A stretch of 64,000 bases of DNA from Dicyema japonicum (Eukaryota > Dicyemida > Rhombozoa > Dicyemidae): contig RDEW01000029.1 of the NCBI GenBank assembly GCA_011109175.1, positions 774,052 to 838,051 of the forward strand, read 5' to 3'. This document shows positions 21,264 through 33,310 of this stretch, piece by piece (the stretch's first letter is position 1; every line of letters starts with the position of its first letter). The position numbers and the translations under genes are program-made. The notes below the pieces were generated by a model that saw only the letters and a list, made by a program, of their open reading frames with translations, was not told where the DNA came from and ran no database searches.

Positions 21264-23745
21264 GTGAGGACACTCATAAACCACAGTATAAAAGATTTCC
21301 GGGTACATGGTCATATCGCCGCGCATTTCAAGGAGAAGAAGTGTCTCAAGTGCAGAGGGGAACACGACCTTGTGTGTGAATTTTCTCCAGATGTGAAGAC
21401 AAATTGTATTAATTGTGGAGGACCAGGGCATAATACCCGATACAGAGGATGTCCTGCTATGAAGGAGGCAACCAGGAAAATGATCCCTATAAATACAGAG
21501 TCAAGAAAGGAAGCAGTCAAGTCAACACAGAAGATGAAGAGGACCAATAAATCACATATTCAGGATGGGCCGGTGGAGCGGAGTGCTACACGGGAACTTA
21601 AGCAGAGCAAGGCAGAAGTTTCCGAGACGGTATCTCGGGAGTTAAGTGAAATAATCGTACATCTGGACAAGCTATGTACACTGCTGAAAGTGGATTTACG
21701 TAATTTGGTGGACCTGGCTGTGGAAAGCGAAAACTATGAAAAATTATTTAAAAATAGTGCTGGTGAATGCCAGCTCCTTGGTGAAAAGGCATGATGAACT
21801 AGCGCTACTTGCGAAGAATGTCAAGGTTGATGTCTTGGTAGTCAACGAGACGAAAATTAAACACGGAAGATATCATAGTATGGAGGAATATGACTCGGTG
21901 GACATCTCGTTAAAGGATAAAACAGTGGTTGGGAATTCGATCTTTTTCCTTAAAAATTGCAAACACGATACGATTCTATTTTATTGGCCGCCGATTCGGA
22001 ATTCGTGTTCGTCGATGTATAATGTGGAGGGACATAGATAAGTGTGGGAGGATTATACTCTAAGGACTTGGCCCGATCTTCTGCGAAAATTGTTGAGTTC
22101 TTCGAAAGAACCCCGATGTCGATCTTGGTAGGAGACCTGAATGCTAATATTACGAGTTATTGATGTTGCAAAACAACGGGGATGGGCGACTCCTAGCAGA
22201 TCTGGAGCAAAAGTTAACTGGAAAAGCCCATGTTTCTGGAAAATGTACAGAAGGCTTACTAATGGAAATTTAAAGGCGAAGAGTATTGTGCTGGCCGATC
22301 ATGAGAGAAGAACAATTTCTTTGGAAAGACTACCTTCGGTGTTCAGGAAGCAGCTCGAGATATACAAGGAGTTGATCCTCTTAGTATTATACTTGAGTAG
22401 TTTTCAGAGGAGATATCTAATTCTATGGATTACTCTATGGACGAGCTGAAAATTCTGGAAGAGGACATCACTCTGGCAGAAGTCAGAACTGCTATACGCG
22501 AGTGCAAGAACAAGGCTCCTGGATTCGACAACATTCCCATGACTATGTTTAAAAAAGGGTCCGATGAACTACTATTTGTTCTAAAAAAGATGTATAACTC
22601 GAGTTTTAAGCTCGGACATGTTTTTCCGCTATGGAAGCGTTCTATTATGAAGATGATCCTCAAACCTGGAAAGTGGATAAAAAATTCTCTTAGTTATAGA
22701 CCAATAAGCCATATAAGTTATACATCAAAGATTATGGAACGAATTGTATTCAAGAGATTGAATCGGCATATGGAAGGAAGTAACTTTCTACGACCTTACC
22801 AATTGGGTTTTCGTCCGGGAAGATCGTGCGGAAATTGTATATTCTCGCTAAATTACGAAATTACAATTGCATTTAAGAAGAAAAGTCATTTAAGCCTTGA
22901 TTGCCTTGACATCTCGAAGGCGTTCGACAGTGTATGGAAGCCTTAATTTGTCAACTTGTACAATCAAAGATATCCAAACAAATGTTCCTATGATTGAAAG
23001 ACTATTTGACTGGAAGGATATTTTATGTGGTAGTCGGTGGAAGATATTCTGATGGTACATCGTTTAAGAAGGGAGTACCGCAGGGATCTATTTAATCTCC
23101 CCTTTTATTCAACGTATTTATGGAAGATTTTCAGTCATCGCTAACGTCAGGACCAAGCTGATGATATACGCTGATAACATTTTAATCTTGGATTCGTCTT
23201 TGAGGGCATACCTTTCAGAGCGCCGTCTAGGAGCTTATGTTAACAATGTCCAGGATTGGTATGATCGGAGAGCCTTGAGATTCTCTACGGAAAATACCAG
23301 TTATTTACGGACAAGCAGGCTGAGTAAGCATCACGACGTGCCTTACACTCTTCACATAGCGAAAGTTTCGTCTCTGAAATACCTTGGAATTGTAATTGAT
23401 GGGAAAGAATCATATCTGAAGGAAATCGAAGAGCCGAGAAAGAAGGCTGTGCAAGCATTGTTCTGTATTAGAAGTCTAAAGTTGGATGGTGATACCTTGC
23501 TTTTTGTTTTTCGTAATGTGATTTTTCCAAGACTTATCTGTGGAAGCGAGGGATGGTTTTACAGCCCCTAGAGAAAGAGGATCCTCGCTAGACTTGAGAA
23601 AACAAGGCGATCAAACTATCACTTGGAAAAAAATTATACGAAAGTCTGGCGAAGAGAACAAACTTGTCAGGCCAGTCAGTGAAGTTATTGAAATCAAGAT
23701 GTGTAACTTCCGAGACCAGCAGAATGGTTATTTGTAAGGCTGTAA
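21264..23745 (+). mobile_element. jockey-like LINE with gag, EN and RT
   Basis: The gag-like ORF (21264-21794) has two CCHC-type zinc knuckles (CLKCRGEHDLVC and CINCGGPGHNTRYRGC). The APE endonuclease starts at 21736 overlapping the gag end (VLVNASSLVKRHDELALLAK, DVLVVNETKIKHG) with remnants to about 22150 (VGDLNANI). The RT begins at 22425: KAPGFDNIPMTMFKKG, SYRPISHISYTSKIMERIV, QLGFRPGRSC, LDISKAFDSVWKP, KKGVPQGS near 23065, and IYADNILILDS at 23165, in which the second catalytic Asp is Asn. The thumb has LKYLGIVIDGKESY. Stops and frameshifts plus the Asp change make it inactive. Confidence 0.85.
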
Positions 23746-24004
23746 TAGTGGGACATTTTAAGAACAAAATAGTACAATTAAGATAATTTAAGACAAAAAT
23801 AAGACAATTTTGCTATTTTTTAAATTATTTTGTATTTTTGACGTTCAACTATAACAAAATATAAAAAATTCTTAATCTGGGTTTTAAATTATTCTCAAAA
23901 ATAACTAATCTAAGAATTATTTTAGGACAATATATATGGAAATTAACAAAAACTATAATCTTACTTTCATCGATAATTAAATTGAATTGTGTGTTTCTCA
24001 TTTG

Positions 24005-24660
24005 TTACACGATTTTACGTATACAGTGTGCATATCCGGAAATAGATGGCTTAATTGCAAGCATTAAAGCTGCTACAGTAAAAAACCGAAAACGTCGTAA
24101 TTTGTTCAAGGATGTTGGATACCAACCTGATGTGGTAGTTACTAGGTATACTTTTGCTTAATTCATGCAGATGGGGAAGTTGGTTTTAAGCAGTGAAATA
24201 TTATTTCATGAATTTTTAAATAATTTTTGAAATTGTTAACGCATTTTATTCATATTGATTTTTAGTATCAAATGCTAAACATCATGTCAACATTATTAAG
24301 TTTAAATTAACGGAAATCATATTAAATTATTCGCAAATAGTAGATCTTCTTAAACTTTCAGAGTGTTCTGACTACTCAATCAATCGGGTATATTATGATA
24401 TACAAGGACTACATTTTGATAATGACATGGCAAATATCAAAAATTATATAAATAAAAGAATGGAGGCAAATGGATTTAAACCTATTATTGAAATGACTGA
24501 ACCAAAAATTAGCCAACAAGATTATTTTTCTCTTACACGCTGTCAGACATCCTCTGCATCTATTGAAAGAGCTATTAAAATGCTAAAAAATATTTAAAAA
24601 AGGATATAAACTTCCATCCAGACAATATCAAGCATAACCTTTTATTATATTACAATAAAA
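24005..24660 (+). mobile_element. hAT transposon C-terminal half
   Basis: One frame at 24030-24155 reads EIDGLIASIKAATVKNRKRR and FKDVGYQPDVVVTRY. A second stretch from 24265 reads HHVNIIKFKLTEIILNYSQI and ends RCQTSSASIERAIKMLKNI, the typical C-terminal dimerisation end of hAT transposases. About 110 bp between the pieces is non-coding, so the copy is internally damaged. The minus-strand copy at 58.4-58.76 kb carries the matching first part. Confidence 0.7.
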
Positions 24661-24685
24661 TTTAAATGTTATATTTTATTATTTT

Positions 24686-24965
24686 AAGTTATAGATTTTA
24701 CAATTTTAAATGCTAGATTTTATCATTTTAAGTGCTAATTTTTATAATTATAATTGCTAGATTTTGTGATCTTTTAGCGCTAAAAAATTTTTTTTAACTG
24801 CTAGAAACAACTTGCCCTAGTTATTAAGTTATAGATTTTACAATTTTAAATGCTAGATTTTATCATTTTAAGTGCTAATTTTAATAATTATAATTGCTAG
24901 ATTTTGTGATCTTTTAGGGCTAAAAAATTTTTTTTAACTGCTAGAAACAACTTGCCCTAGTTATT
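24686..24965. repeat. 140-bp tandem duplication
   Basis: 24686-24825 is repeated at 24826-24965 with only about two mismatches. The unit is AT-rich with repeated tgctagatttt words. There is no coding signal. Confidence 0.9.
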
Positions 24966-25218
24966 ACGATTCCTTAAAAATATACTTTTTAAGCATTTTA
25001 ACGCGACTCATGTGGACGATCTCGGTATGTCCCTCATTTGATTGAAGTGTCATTCGCTTGTTAGACAATATTTCTAAGACTTTCACTTTTTTAAATTTTC
25101 CGAAAGAATTGATTGACATGATGGATCACGTGACAGATTCATGTCTGAAATAAGACCTACATACAATAAAACGGCTTCAAACACTTAATTTAATTGTTCT
25201 GTTTTTTAAATTGATTTT

Positions 25219-25392
25219 TTAAATTTCAAGGCTTTTTAAAGTAGAATCTTTAAGGTTTTCAATTAGACTATTAAATTTTCCGTCAATTTGGTTATAGGTA
25301 CTATATATGTAGTCATCCGTAGTGCTTGCCGTAAGATCATAAAATTTTTCAATCAAACTATCAAATTCTACAAGAAACGACCCAACAAAACC
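25219..25392 (-). CDS. hypothetical protein, C-terminal fragment cut by a contig join
   Basis: Not recognised. The minus strand is open from the 'n' at 25393 to a TAA at 25219-25221. It gives about 57 residues reading FLVEFDSLIEKFYDLTAS, TTDYIYSTYNQIDGKFNSL and KDSTLKSLEI. The composition is typical of a soluble helical protein. The sequence on the other side of the 'n' is an RTE-like LINE, so the rest of the gene is elsewhere. Confidence 0.4.
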   Translation of the reverse strand, partial: GFVGSFLVEFDSLIEKFYDLTASTTDDYIYSTYNQIDGKFNSLIENLKDSTLKSLEI

Positions 25393-25393
25393 N

Positions 25394-26010
25394 TGAGCAA
25401 GACTCGAACCGGACGTTGAAGATATTTTCGCTGTCGTACGGAAGAATACGTTAATCTGTGCGAGTTGATCACACTGGGTGAAATAGGGAGAAGTCCTAGA
25501 ATTTACTTTAACTTCGTTCTCGGTGTATCCGGGGTTAATAAATTAATAAATAAATCTAACACAGAGTTCCTTGTGAGAGTTAGAAAAACCTACTCAAGAA
25601 AATTCGAAACAAACGCAGGCACTCCTCAAGGAGACTCCATATCTCCGCACTTTTCACAATATACTATGAGGGAACTGAGACATTATACCAAGGAAAAATA
25701 GAAGAAGTAATTTAATATGATGATGTTGACCTAATCTCTGAAGACTAAGAACTCCTAGAACATGCACTAGAAAAAACACCAAATATACTTGGGAAAAGGT
25801 TTCTCACTGTAAACAGGGAAAAACAGAACGGATAGAACAACGATCTGAAAGGCGTAAAGAAAACATCGACATCTGAAGACGACCTGGACACACTGAGGGA
25901 TCTGGCTAAGAACAGAAAAGCCTGGAAAAAGCTAACTCTTTTTCTTATATTTTTTGCTGCACATGCGGAGCATAAATATTATGGATCTCGTTAAAGTATA
26001 ATAATAATAA
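25394..26010 (+). mobile_element. RTE-like LINE, 3' part
   Basis: RT motif B (NAGTPQGDSISPHF) is at 25613-25655, then YDDVDLIS near 25715, FLTVNREK near 25800 and the C-terminal EDDLDTLRDLAKNRKAWKKL at 25876-25937. The 3' tail gcacatgcggagc..tattatggatctcgtt ends in (ATA)n at 26010. It has stops and an internal deletion. Confidence 0.75.
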
Positions 26011-26019
26011 GGGGGAAGA

Positions 26020-26604
26020 GCGGCTGTCGACATTAAGGAGTAAGCGTTTCCTCGGACAACTGAAATCCCAATTCGTTCCCTCAGCCAGACAGCTCTCTGC
26101 GTCTTTCTAACGATAAGCCAATTTCCTCCAGATTTCCTTCAGGAAAGAGGCTGTAAAACGAAAGCGATCTCCAATTTCATTATATTTTTTAATCTCGATT
26201 TTCTTAGCCAGATCAGCTGCCGATGCAGCAGATGGATAACTGAGCATCATCGACTTCTAGAAAAATCCATACAGGTGTATTCCCGTACTAGCGAGTTTCC
26301 CTCAGTCAACAGAAAGATTATTAGCCAATCAGGTTTTTCCCCCGTCTCCGCGGTCTAATCCCAGCACTACCTGGAAGCCTGCAGCTTCAAGAACACGCAT
26401 GACAATGTTGTTCATAGCAGCGTGGCTGGGTGCTCTTCCCCCACTCCGTTCGCACGTAAGCGGATGCAGCCCTTTGGTATCAACAATCGCTCCACAACGA
26501 CATTGGTGTTCGACGCATACATCAGCTCCCAGGGGCTGTGCAATATCCAATCCGTATACAGTTCTTGTAAAAATGGGTCCCCAAGGAGGAACACGGAAGT
26601 GCAT
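26020..26604 (-). mobile_element. PHD-RT-RLE LINE, endonuclease end
   Basis: From 26604 downwards the minus strand reads QCRCGAIVDTKGLHPLTC, ERSGGRAPSHAAMNNIV and EAAGFQVVLGLDRGDG, the start of the restriction-like endonuclease. After a gap and frameshift, AASAADLAKKIEIKKY lies near 26215 and ISVVRGNAYSLMSTAA near 26055. The PDG/D core between the two parts is lost. Confidence 0.75.
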
Positions 26605-26834
26605 CGATTGTGGAAGAGAACATCTTAGCCGACGAACATTCTTTTGTCTGGGACAGGGATAGGAAAGAGGGTTTATGTCTCTTTACAAAAGTGAAGGAAT
26701 CCAGTTCAAAGGAGGAACACGGAAGTGCATCGATTGTGGAAGAGAACATCTTAGCCGACGAACATTCTTTTGTCTGGGACAGGGATAGGAAAGAGGGTTT
26801 ATGTCTCTTTACAAAAGTGAAGGAATCCAGTTCA
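26583..26834. repeat. 126-bp tandem duplication
   Basis: 26583-26708 is repeated exactly at 26709-26834. The unit is 42 codons long, so both strands keep an ORF across it. The ORFs are probably by-products of the repeat; no domain is recognised. Confidence 0.9.
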
Positions 26835-26999
26835 ACATATATAGCTGCTGTGGGTAGAAAATCATAAACTTTTACTGCTGTGAGTAGATTATCATAAACA
26901 TTTAATATTTCCATTAATGAAAATCTTTGCAGCACATTTAATATAAATCATATGAATGTTCCACCATTACTCCAATTGGAATTGATGGACCTTCAATCA

Positions 27000-27650
27000 T
27001 AATTTACCTCAGTTCTCAAGATTGAAAATTTGATGAATTTTATAGTTTACATCCCAAATAAAAATATCCGAATATAAACACGTTTCAATTTCAGTAAAAT
27101 AATTCACTAAAGAATAAATATCGAAATAAATTGACAGATAGTCACCTAAGTCAGTTGTTGCGATTTACGTTCGGCCACACATGGTCGAGGCTAATAAATT
27201 ACAAAATTTTCTATAGCAAAATCAACTTAAATATACCCAATAAGTTACCTCTAATATTAAAAATTCTATAGAACCCAAAAATTGAGAGATCCAAATTAAA
27301 AGATAAACCACCAAATGTCACAAAGCAATGGTAATCCTCGTGCTATAAAAATTTTGGTTACTTCTGTTTCAAGAATCTTGTCACCAACTTTTAAAATTTC
27401 TTAGTCGTTAGTCAACCTTCTTTTTTAAAACATGATTTTTTCATGGCAATGGAGGAAAGTGTTATTCTTCCTTGCAGTTGTAACTAACAAAATTCACAGA
27501 TTAAAATATATCCACCAAAAATAAAGTCAATAAACGAGTATCAGAAATTTTTTTATGCAGTTTTGGTTTGACGTCTTTAAAAAATTCATGTTTTTTTCTT
27601 AGTATAAATGCTCTCTTCAATACTTTACTTTTGAAAGCCATCTCACATGT
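27000..27650. other. AT-rich stretch without a supported gene
   Basis: Nothing recognised on either strand. Confidence 0.3.
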
Positions 27651-27654
27651 GAAT

Positions 27655-28000
27655 GCAACAAAAGAAAAAAAAGTAACCACTTCCACGTTGCCGTAAGCAC
27701 GTAAAATTCCTAGGGTTTCGCTCATGCCGAACACACACTTTATTTAGTAAAGATCAGTTATTATAACTGATGGTAGAAGGAGAAGAAAGGAATGCTCTTC
27801 ACTTTTTGTTTTCTTTTTATTGTAAGTCCCTTTAGACTATCCATTTTTGCAGTGAATCTCCACTGATGATGGCGTCACTCGTCAAGTTCTTTATTGCATC
27901 GTAGATGCGTGGAACCTTGCACTAGGTGAACAGCAGCGAGAATCGAACCCGTGACCTAAGCCACATAGCCTGATACCTAACCACTGTGCCACTCGACTAA
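27655..28000 (-). repeat. tRNA-derived SINE, type 1
   Basis: Reverse complement of the unit at 13.43 kb: box A near 27985, box B (ggttcgattctc) near 27940, then ggttccacgcatctacgatg and gacgagtgacgcc. The 3' part (gcgaaaccctagg..cttacggcaacg) instead matches the tail of the SINE at 35.76 kb. The 77-codon minus ORF over 27501-27734 is part of this tail and not a gene. Confidence 0.7.
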
Positions 28001-28329
28001 TACAACAAAAGAGTCTTAAATTCATTTTCTTTGCATAACTCAGCAAATAGACGAGAATTGAGTGCTTTGATTTTAATATAGTTCATCGTCTTAATTATGA
28101 CATTCATTACATTTTCAAATCGTCAGGCATGGTTTTCATCATTAATGCATGACGGTAGATAATGCAATATATATCAATAGCATTTGAGGAAAGTTTGAAA
28201 TCCGGCCATTGATGCCATGCACTTCAAAAAATCTTCAAGTTTTTTCCAATATATCCCTGGCGGTTGTATTAGTGCTGAGAGTTTCACAACACAAGGATTC
28301 ATTTTTTAGACGATACACTTTTGTAATTA

Positions 28330-28485
28330 AGACTGAGCACTTCCAGTTCCTCGTTCTGACCACGTATCTCCCACGTATGGTAAAAAGCCATGGGACAACT
28401 GGGGATATGGATACCTCCCAAAAAAGAACGAATGTTGGTCCTCATGGTGATATCGAGAGACTACCTTTCGTGACCATCTCGANTT
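28330..28485 (-). mobile_element. PHD-RT-RLE LINE fragment
   Basis: The reverse complement matches 20540-20650 of the LINE at 20.07 kb (YHHEDQHSFFFGRYPYPQLS). It is cut by the 'n' at 28483. Confidence 0.7.
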
Positions 28486-28662
28486 TGTGCAGAATATCGC
28501 CTTAAATCGACAAGATCTACGATGTATCGGTCCATAAGCAATGATAGGCGTAATTACAGGTTTAGTCGCAAGCATTCGTTTAGACTAACTTGTTAAAATT
28601 AATAATTAACCTGACAATAAACGCATTTAGATACCACAGTAGCAACTTCACAACGGCAAATA

Positions 28663-28890
28663 TCAAACTTCAATGTATTTTAGCTTTAATTCAGCTTCCT
28701 CAATACAAAAGAATCGCAACTCCCGACCATTTTTAGTAATGTAGGCTGCGGATTCCATGAAACTAAAACTTTCGGCGTATCGTTTGATTTTTGCCCTTTC
28801 CCTCCAGTCAATGAATTCATCGAGTAGTCCGGATTCAGTGAAAATCTTAATTTTTTCAATTGTTTCACGTGTTAATTCCACTAGAACCAT
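28663..28890 (-). CDS. small hypothetical protein with a decayed relative at 34.7 kb
   Basis: Not recognised. The 75-residue ORF starts MVLVELTRETIEKIKIFT and ends EEAELKLKYIEV. The flanks are AT-rich. A minus-strand remnant at 34734-34867 preserves both ends (MLVVRLYKETLEKIKEM and HELELKLKCVE) but has lost the middle. Two related copies 6 kb apart suggest a real gene family or a small mobile unit. There is no signal peptide or TM segment. Confidence 0.45.
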   Translation of the reverse strand: MVLVELTRETIEKIKIFTESGLLDEFIDWRERAKIKRYAESFSFMESAAYITKNGRELRFFCIEEAELKLKYIEV

Positions 28891-29099
28891 ATTTTATAAT
28901 TAATAATTAAAATAAAACTATATAATAAGTTTTCTGAAAAAATATTATTTTTGCATTTTAAGCATTGACCTCGCAGCCCGGAAAGAAAGTCAAGAAAGAA
29001 GTTGGTATGCGGAAAGAAAGTCAAGCGGACAAAAAGTCAAGTGGAAAAAAGGTCAAGGAAGCACGCAATTCTCCCGGTCTGATTTGGGGGAATCGGTTT

Positions 29100-29980
29100 A
29101 CGCTCACCTGCGGATGTCGCTTTACTCACGTATTTGTTTTTCCGAAATATGTGTGCTTCCCTTGTTGACGTCGTTCTTCCCCTCTCTTTCGAACGGTGCT
29201 ACGTTCTTCCCTTTCCTAAAGGGTAAATGTCTAGCATGGGACTGTGCATAAACCTACACTTTTTCCCAGTCCAATCTCGTTAACTTGGCTGGGGCTGCGT
29301 GACCTCATCCCTTCTTCTCTTTTCTTAATTATTTGATTAATAATTATAATAGTTAATATTTCTACGCAAATTCTTCTTTACTGTCACAAGTAATCGAATA
29401 TAGCTTCACGTTAGTCAATTTAGTCTGGTCTTGTCGTAAAATGGATGTGTGAGGGTAGGATTTTGGGAGCTAATGGATTCCAAGTCTCCTTTACCGCTAT
29501 TTTAGATAAAGGTTTTTTAGTTTTTAATAATTTTTTAATAAATTCTATATTAAAAGATATATGATTTTTAGCGCTAAAATTTGAGCAGCTTTCGAACATT
29601 ACCATTTTTTGATTTAAAATTCTTTATCAAATTAAAAAATCTTTAAAAATTAGTGTATTATCGACTAAATTTTCATTAATTTTTTGAAATGCGTCGTCAG
29701 ATGTTAGGTTGTGCAACACAGGGTATTACATCTCGCAAATTATTTGAGGGGACATAATAAGGTCTTTCGATATTTCTTTGACTTTTGTTTCGAATTTACC
29801 ATCATAAACCAAAAATATAATCAGTCAATCTGCGACTGATCTAGTCGATGATGAATTTGCTCAAAAAAAAAAAATTGGTTATCACATGTTCTTGTTGTAA
29901 CCAATGATAGACGAAAAGTTCTAAGAGAAATTAAATTCTCAATTTATTAACAAAACCAAATTGAAGTAGTTAATTTAGAA
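29100..29980. other. no supported gene
   Basis: A GC-richer patch (29080-29310) stands out from AT-rich surroundings but carries no recognised RNA or protein gene. A 61-codon minus ORF at 29420-29605 has no recognised domain. Confidence 0.3.
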
Positions 29981-29984
29981 CTAT

Positions 29985-30085
29985 TAGCAAAGTTATCTCG
30001 CTCGTACCACCCTTTCCTGGATGCGTTTGTTAATCGCTTCCAGTTCTCTCTGTTTTGCGATAGTCCCCTCAGGAGTTCAAATTCA
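29985..30085 (-). mobile_element. RTE-like LINE C-terminal fragment
   Basis: The minus strand reads ELLRGLSQNRENWKRLTNAS, the final helix found at the C-terminus of the RTE-like LINE copies at 25.9 and 41.6 kb. Confidence 0.55.
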
Positions 30086-30089
30086 GAAA

Positions 30090-30530
30090 TGAATAATTTA
30101 AATTATATTATAAAAAAATATTAATTTTATTATAGTTAATTTTATCTGGAAAACCAAAAGTAATAAGATAACCACGTTGCAACTCGTGGTTAGTTTTCTT
30201 GTTGTGCATTGTTTTATTTATTTTTCAAATTTTATTCTATTATATTAATGGTTTGTATTTGTATTAAAATTGATTAAATATATTGTTGAATTACAGAATT
30301 TCGTATAATATTCGATATTCTGTAATCGAATTCGTGTTATTTTGACAATAATTTAATCTTTTTTCATCTCAACCATTAATCTTTTTCACTAATACTTTTT
30401 GGATTTTATACACGAACATTTTTTTTTACCTATTTTCATGTTTATTAAAATTGGTTTGTACGAGACGTGGAATGGGTCTTTCTTTTTCTATTTTAATTAA
30501 TCCCTTTTATTTTAAAACTCTGAGAAATTT
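30090..30530. other. AT-rich intergenic stretch
   Basis: Long T/A runs; nothing recognised. Confidence 0.3.
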
Positions 30531-30532
30531 AA

Positions 30533-30934
30533 CTAAGAGGTCATGATGGCGTGAGCGTTCCCTCTGATCACTGCCATTTCAAGCCTCTGTCTCAGCCAAA
30601 GCCCTTCGCGGGGTTCATTACTTTTCTTCGCAATTTTTTGTCCAATATTTGCAAGAAAAGTGTTAGTCATTGTTCCCATGACCCCCGAAGTCTCAATGGC
30701 GATCGGTACAAAAAAATAGTTCTTTATAAGGGATTCGTATTTCCTCATCTTTGCAATCTCGGCCTTGTCTGCAGCGTCTCCCGGCGAGTGTGCCGACGTC
30801 AGCACCCGCGTTCCAGAAAAGGTGTCCACGCATGTGGCGTCCCAAACGAGTTGGAGAAAAGTATGAACCGCTGCATACTCAAGGCAGTTATGAGCGATTT
30901 TCACGGCAGCTTTAAGAGATCTCTGTCTATTCAA
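30533..30934 (-). mobile_element. PHD-RT-RLE LINE, endonuclease end
   Basis: Minus-strand ORF with LVWDATCVDTFSG, AEIAKMRKYESL, FFVPIAIETSGVMG and the C-terminus AVIRGNAHAIMTS. These are the catalytic Asp and Lys-Tyr blocks of the restriction-like endonuclease; the preceding PDG block is lost. It may be the 3' end of the element at 31.64-33.31 kb, separated from it by a deletion and foreign sequence. Confidence 0.8.
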
Positions 30935-31039
30935 TATTCAGATTATTAATTTCTAAAATATATACCTTGCTATATAATTGGAAACATGCTGTTCTCCAGA
31001 TCCGATGGCAAAGACATCGTGAGTGACCGCGTGTGTTCT

Positions 31040-31230
31040 ACTGCGGGACACAACGAATGTCTTTGCCATCTCCGAAATAACCTCCACGACAATTATTCTC
31101 TTAATGTTTTAAAATATTCAATACGCAGTTTTTGTTCCTCGTGTGTTCTTGGGCGACCGAATTGTTAGTTGGGTTCATTCCTATCAATAGTGAACATCTA
31201 ATACCTCAATGAGTCCCGTATTGGAATTTG
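31040..31230 (+). repeat. left arm of a ~190-bp inverted repeat
   Basis: The segment from gtgaccgcgt at about 31023 through gagtcccgtattgg at 31210-31223 recurs inverted at about 33580-33800. The arms lie outside the PHD-RT part of the LINE at 31.64-33.31 kb. Confidence 0.75.
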
Positions 31231-31415
31231 GGAGTAATTATAATTAATAAGCATCAAATAGTTATAATTTATTTTCAAATATAAAATTTAACAAATTTAT
31301 TTCATTTTAACAAAAAAGTCATCAATCTTGGTTTTTTTATTTGCTTTTCTCATCCTGCTTCCTATCACATCAAGACAGTTTAGGGCGTTTTCGTCAATTT
31401 CAGACCAATAACGGA

Positions 31416-31669
31416 TCTTTATAGACCAATAACGGATCATGTCCAGCTTCAATTTTTTGAATGATACTGTTTAGTTGAATATTCGTAAATTGAGATTTGA
31501 ATGAATGAATTATTGGTCGTCAAATTTCACATTGGTGATGCGTCTTTATAGACTAATAACGGATCGTGTCCAGCTCCAATTTGTTGAATGATGCTGTTTA
31601 GTTTAATATTCGTAAATTGAGATTTTAATGAATGAATTATTGGTCGTCAAATTTCACATTGGTGATGCG
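31416..31669. repeat. 127-bp tandem duplication inside LINE end
   Basis: 31416-31542 is repeated at 31543-31669 with about six mismatches. The second copy overlaps the last codons of the RT ORF (ERITNVKFDDQ), so the unit derives from LINE sequence. Confidence 0.9.
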
Positions 31670-33310
31670 TTCAATGGTGGTCCGGAAGAGACAATCCATA
31701 TCGTCGAGCTGTTGCATTTTCAGGTAGCAGGGTGCCCCCCGAAGAACGTAGTTCAGCTTCTGTGCTGACAAGGCGTTTCTTAGCAGGAAAAAGGAGGTAT
31801 GTGCGTCCAGCATCTCCAGACGTCTGAATGTTGTTTTTAGTTGATGTTCTGTTATTAGAGAGTTATTGATTCCAGCATCAGTAAGAGGGCATCCAAGTAT
31901 TTCTAGTTGTTCTGATTTGGTTTCTGTAGCTTTAAGAATGACCACTCTGAACATATCAAGAATCAAGTCCCATTCAGGCTGCGGAAATCCAAAATTGATA
32001 ACTTCACACTTATTGGTGTTTTGGGTTAGGCATAGGGATTCCAATTCNGATGGGTAGTATGTGAAGCATTCCTCAAGAATTGTGTCACGTCGTATCGAGT
32101 TGAAGGCATTTTTAATGTCAATTTTGACGATTACAAAAGGAATGTTCTCGTTCTTTTCGGTGAATGTTCGGACAGCGTGAACTGCCGCTTCACAGCCCCC
32201 AGGTGTGCCGACCCCTACTTGGGCCGGTAGTAAATGTGTTGTCAACGTAGGCAGGATTGCTCTGCCTACAAGCTTCGAGGCCAACCGACGAAAGACCAGG
32301 CCAATAGTAATAGGGAGTATTCTCCCTCCCTTCTTGTCGAATGCGATTAATTTGGCGGAAAACATTACGTGTCGAATTGTTTCTGGCAGTATCCCTGATA
32401 GCATCCTGTTCATTAGTCTGGTGATAGCCAGCACGAGCCGGACACCAGAGTTGCCCGTGTTATGAGCGGTAAGATCTTTGAGGTGACCCCGACGGAGCCC
32501 ATCTAGTCCACCACTGCTGCTCGTGACGACAGAAATGATCCCATCTTTTATGTCCTCTTCAGAGACAAGTAAATTGGGTGAATGTCCTGGGCAAGGAGGG
32601 ATCCGGTGGTCGTCCAGGAGACTTGGGTGGCGCTCAACAAGTGATGCGTAGGACTGTTCAGACAACTCAATTATACGGTTTTGATCTGAAAGGATCCTCA
32701 CTGCAGCACGGATTCCACCTTCCGAAAGTTTTCGATGGATCGCACTTCTTAATCTCTGAGTGTCCGAGATAGCCGATGTTGGTTTCTCATGGTTTTGGGA
32801 TTTGTAGGTGGGCTTTTCTGAGTCTGTTAATAGGTTCCTTGAGAAGAATGTGTGGACATTCTCCTTTACTAATGACGTAAGTGATTTCTCTTCTTTCACC
32901 CTCTTATGGGGTGTGCATAGTGTGAATGGAGCGAAACAAAATAGTCGTAACCAATCCTCAGAGTCGTCCGAAAAAACTTCCCTTTCGATACACTCACACA
33001 GACAGTCCGCGACAGAAATACGGGCAGCTTTGGGGATCCTGATCAGGAGTCTTCGTGTATGTGTCAGGTTTGAGATCATTTCAAGTATTTCCTGATGGTC
33101 AAGTGGGGCATGTTTAGAAGGGTAGCGTAGGGAAGAGTTTGTCGTATTATCTAAAAGGAGACATGCCCGACAGTGCCAATCGGAAATGACCGCCAGGGCT
33201 CTTTTAGTCATTCTGGCACAGGACATGTGGAAGCCACCCGAGCAGGCCGTGCAATGGATCATCCTCTTTCTTTTGTTCATCGTGTTGCATTTTTTGCAGT
33301 TGTAAATAAA
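31637..33310 (-). mobile_element. PHD-RT-RLE LINE, 5' and RT part
   Basis: The minus-strand ORF of 547 codons starts at 33280, and the open frame begins slightly further upstream with CKKC, the first pair of a complete C4HC3 PHD finger (CKKC, CTAC, FHMSC, WHCRAC). It continues with LIRIPKAARISVADCL, LFCFAPFTL, GGLDGLRRGHLKDL, FDKKGGRILPITIGLVFRR, QVGVGTPGGCEAAVHA and VKIDIKNAFNSIRRD. At the 'n' at 32048 the catalytic QQGDP and YLDD boxes are missing. The frame resumes with TNKCEVINFG and ends near KFDD. It keeps a better N-terminus than the copy at 15.6 kb. Confidence 0.88.

Noticed and set aside
26610-26867. 85-codon plus ORF with an internal 42-residue repeat
   Set aside because: The repeat is a 126-bp tandem duplication readable on both strands; no domain and no start context support a gene.
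27501-27734. 77-codon minus ORF
   Set aside because: Its first half coincides with the SINE tail sequence repeated at 36.1 kb.
29090-29310. U1-like or other structured RNA in a GC-richer patch
   Set aside because: cgctcacctg resembles a U1 5' end only loosely and no Sm site or stem-loop series follows.
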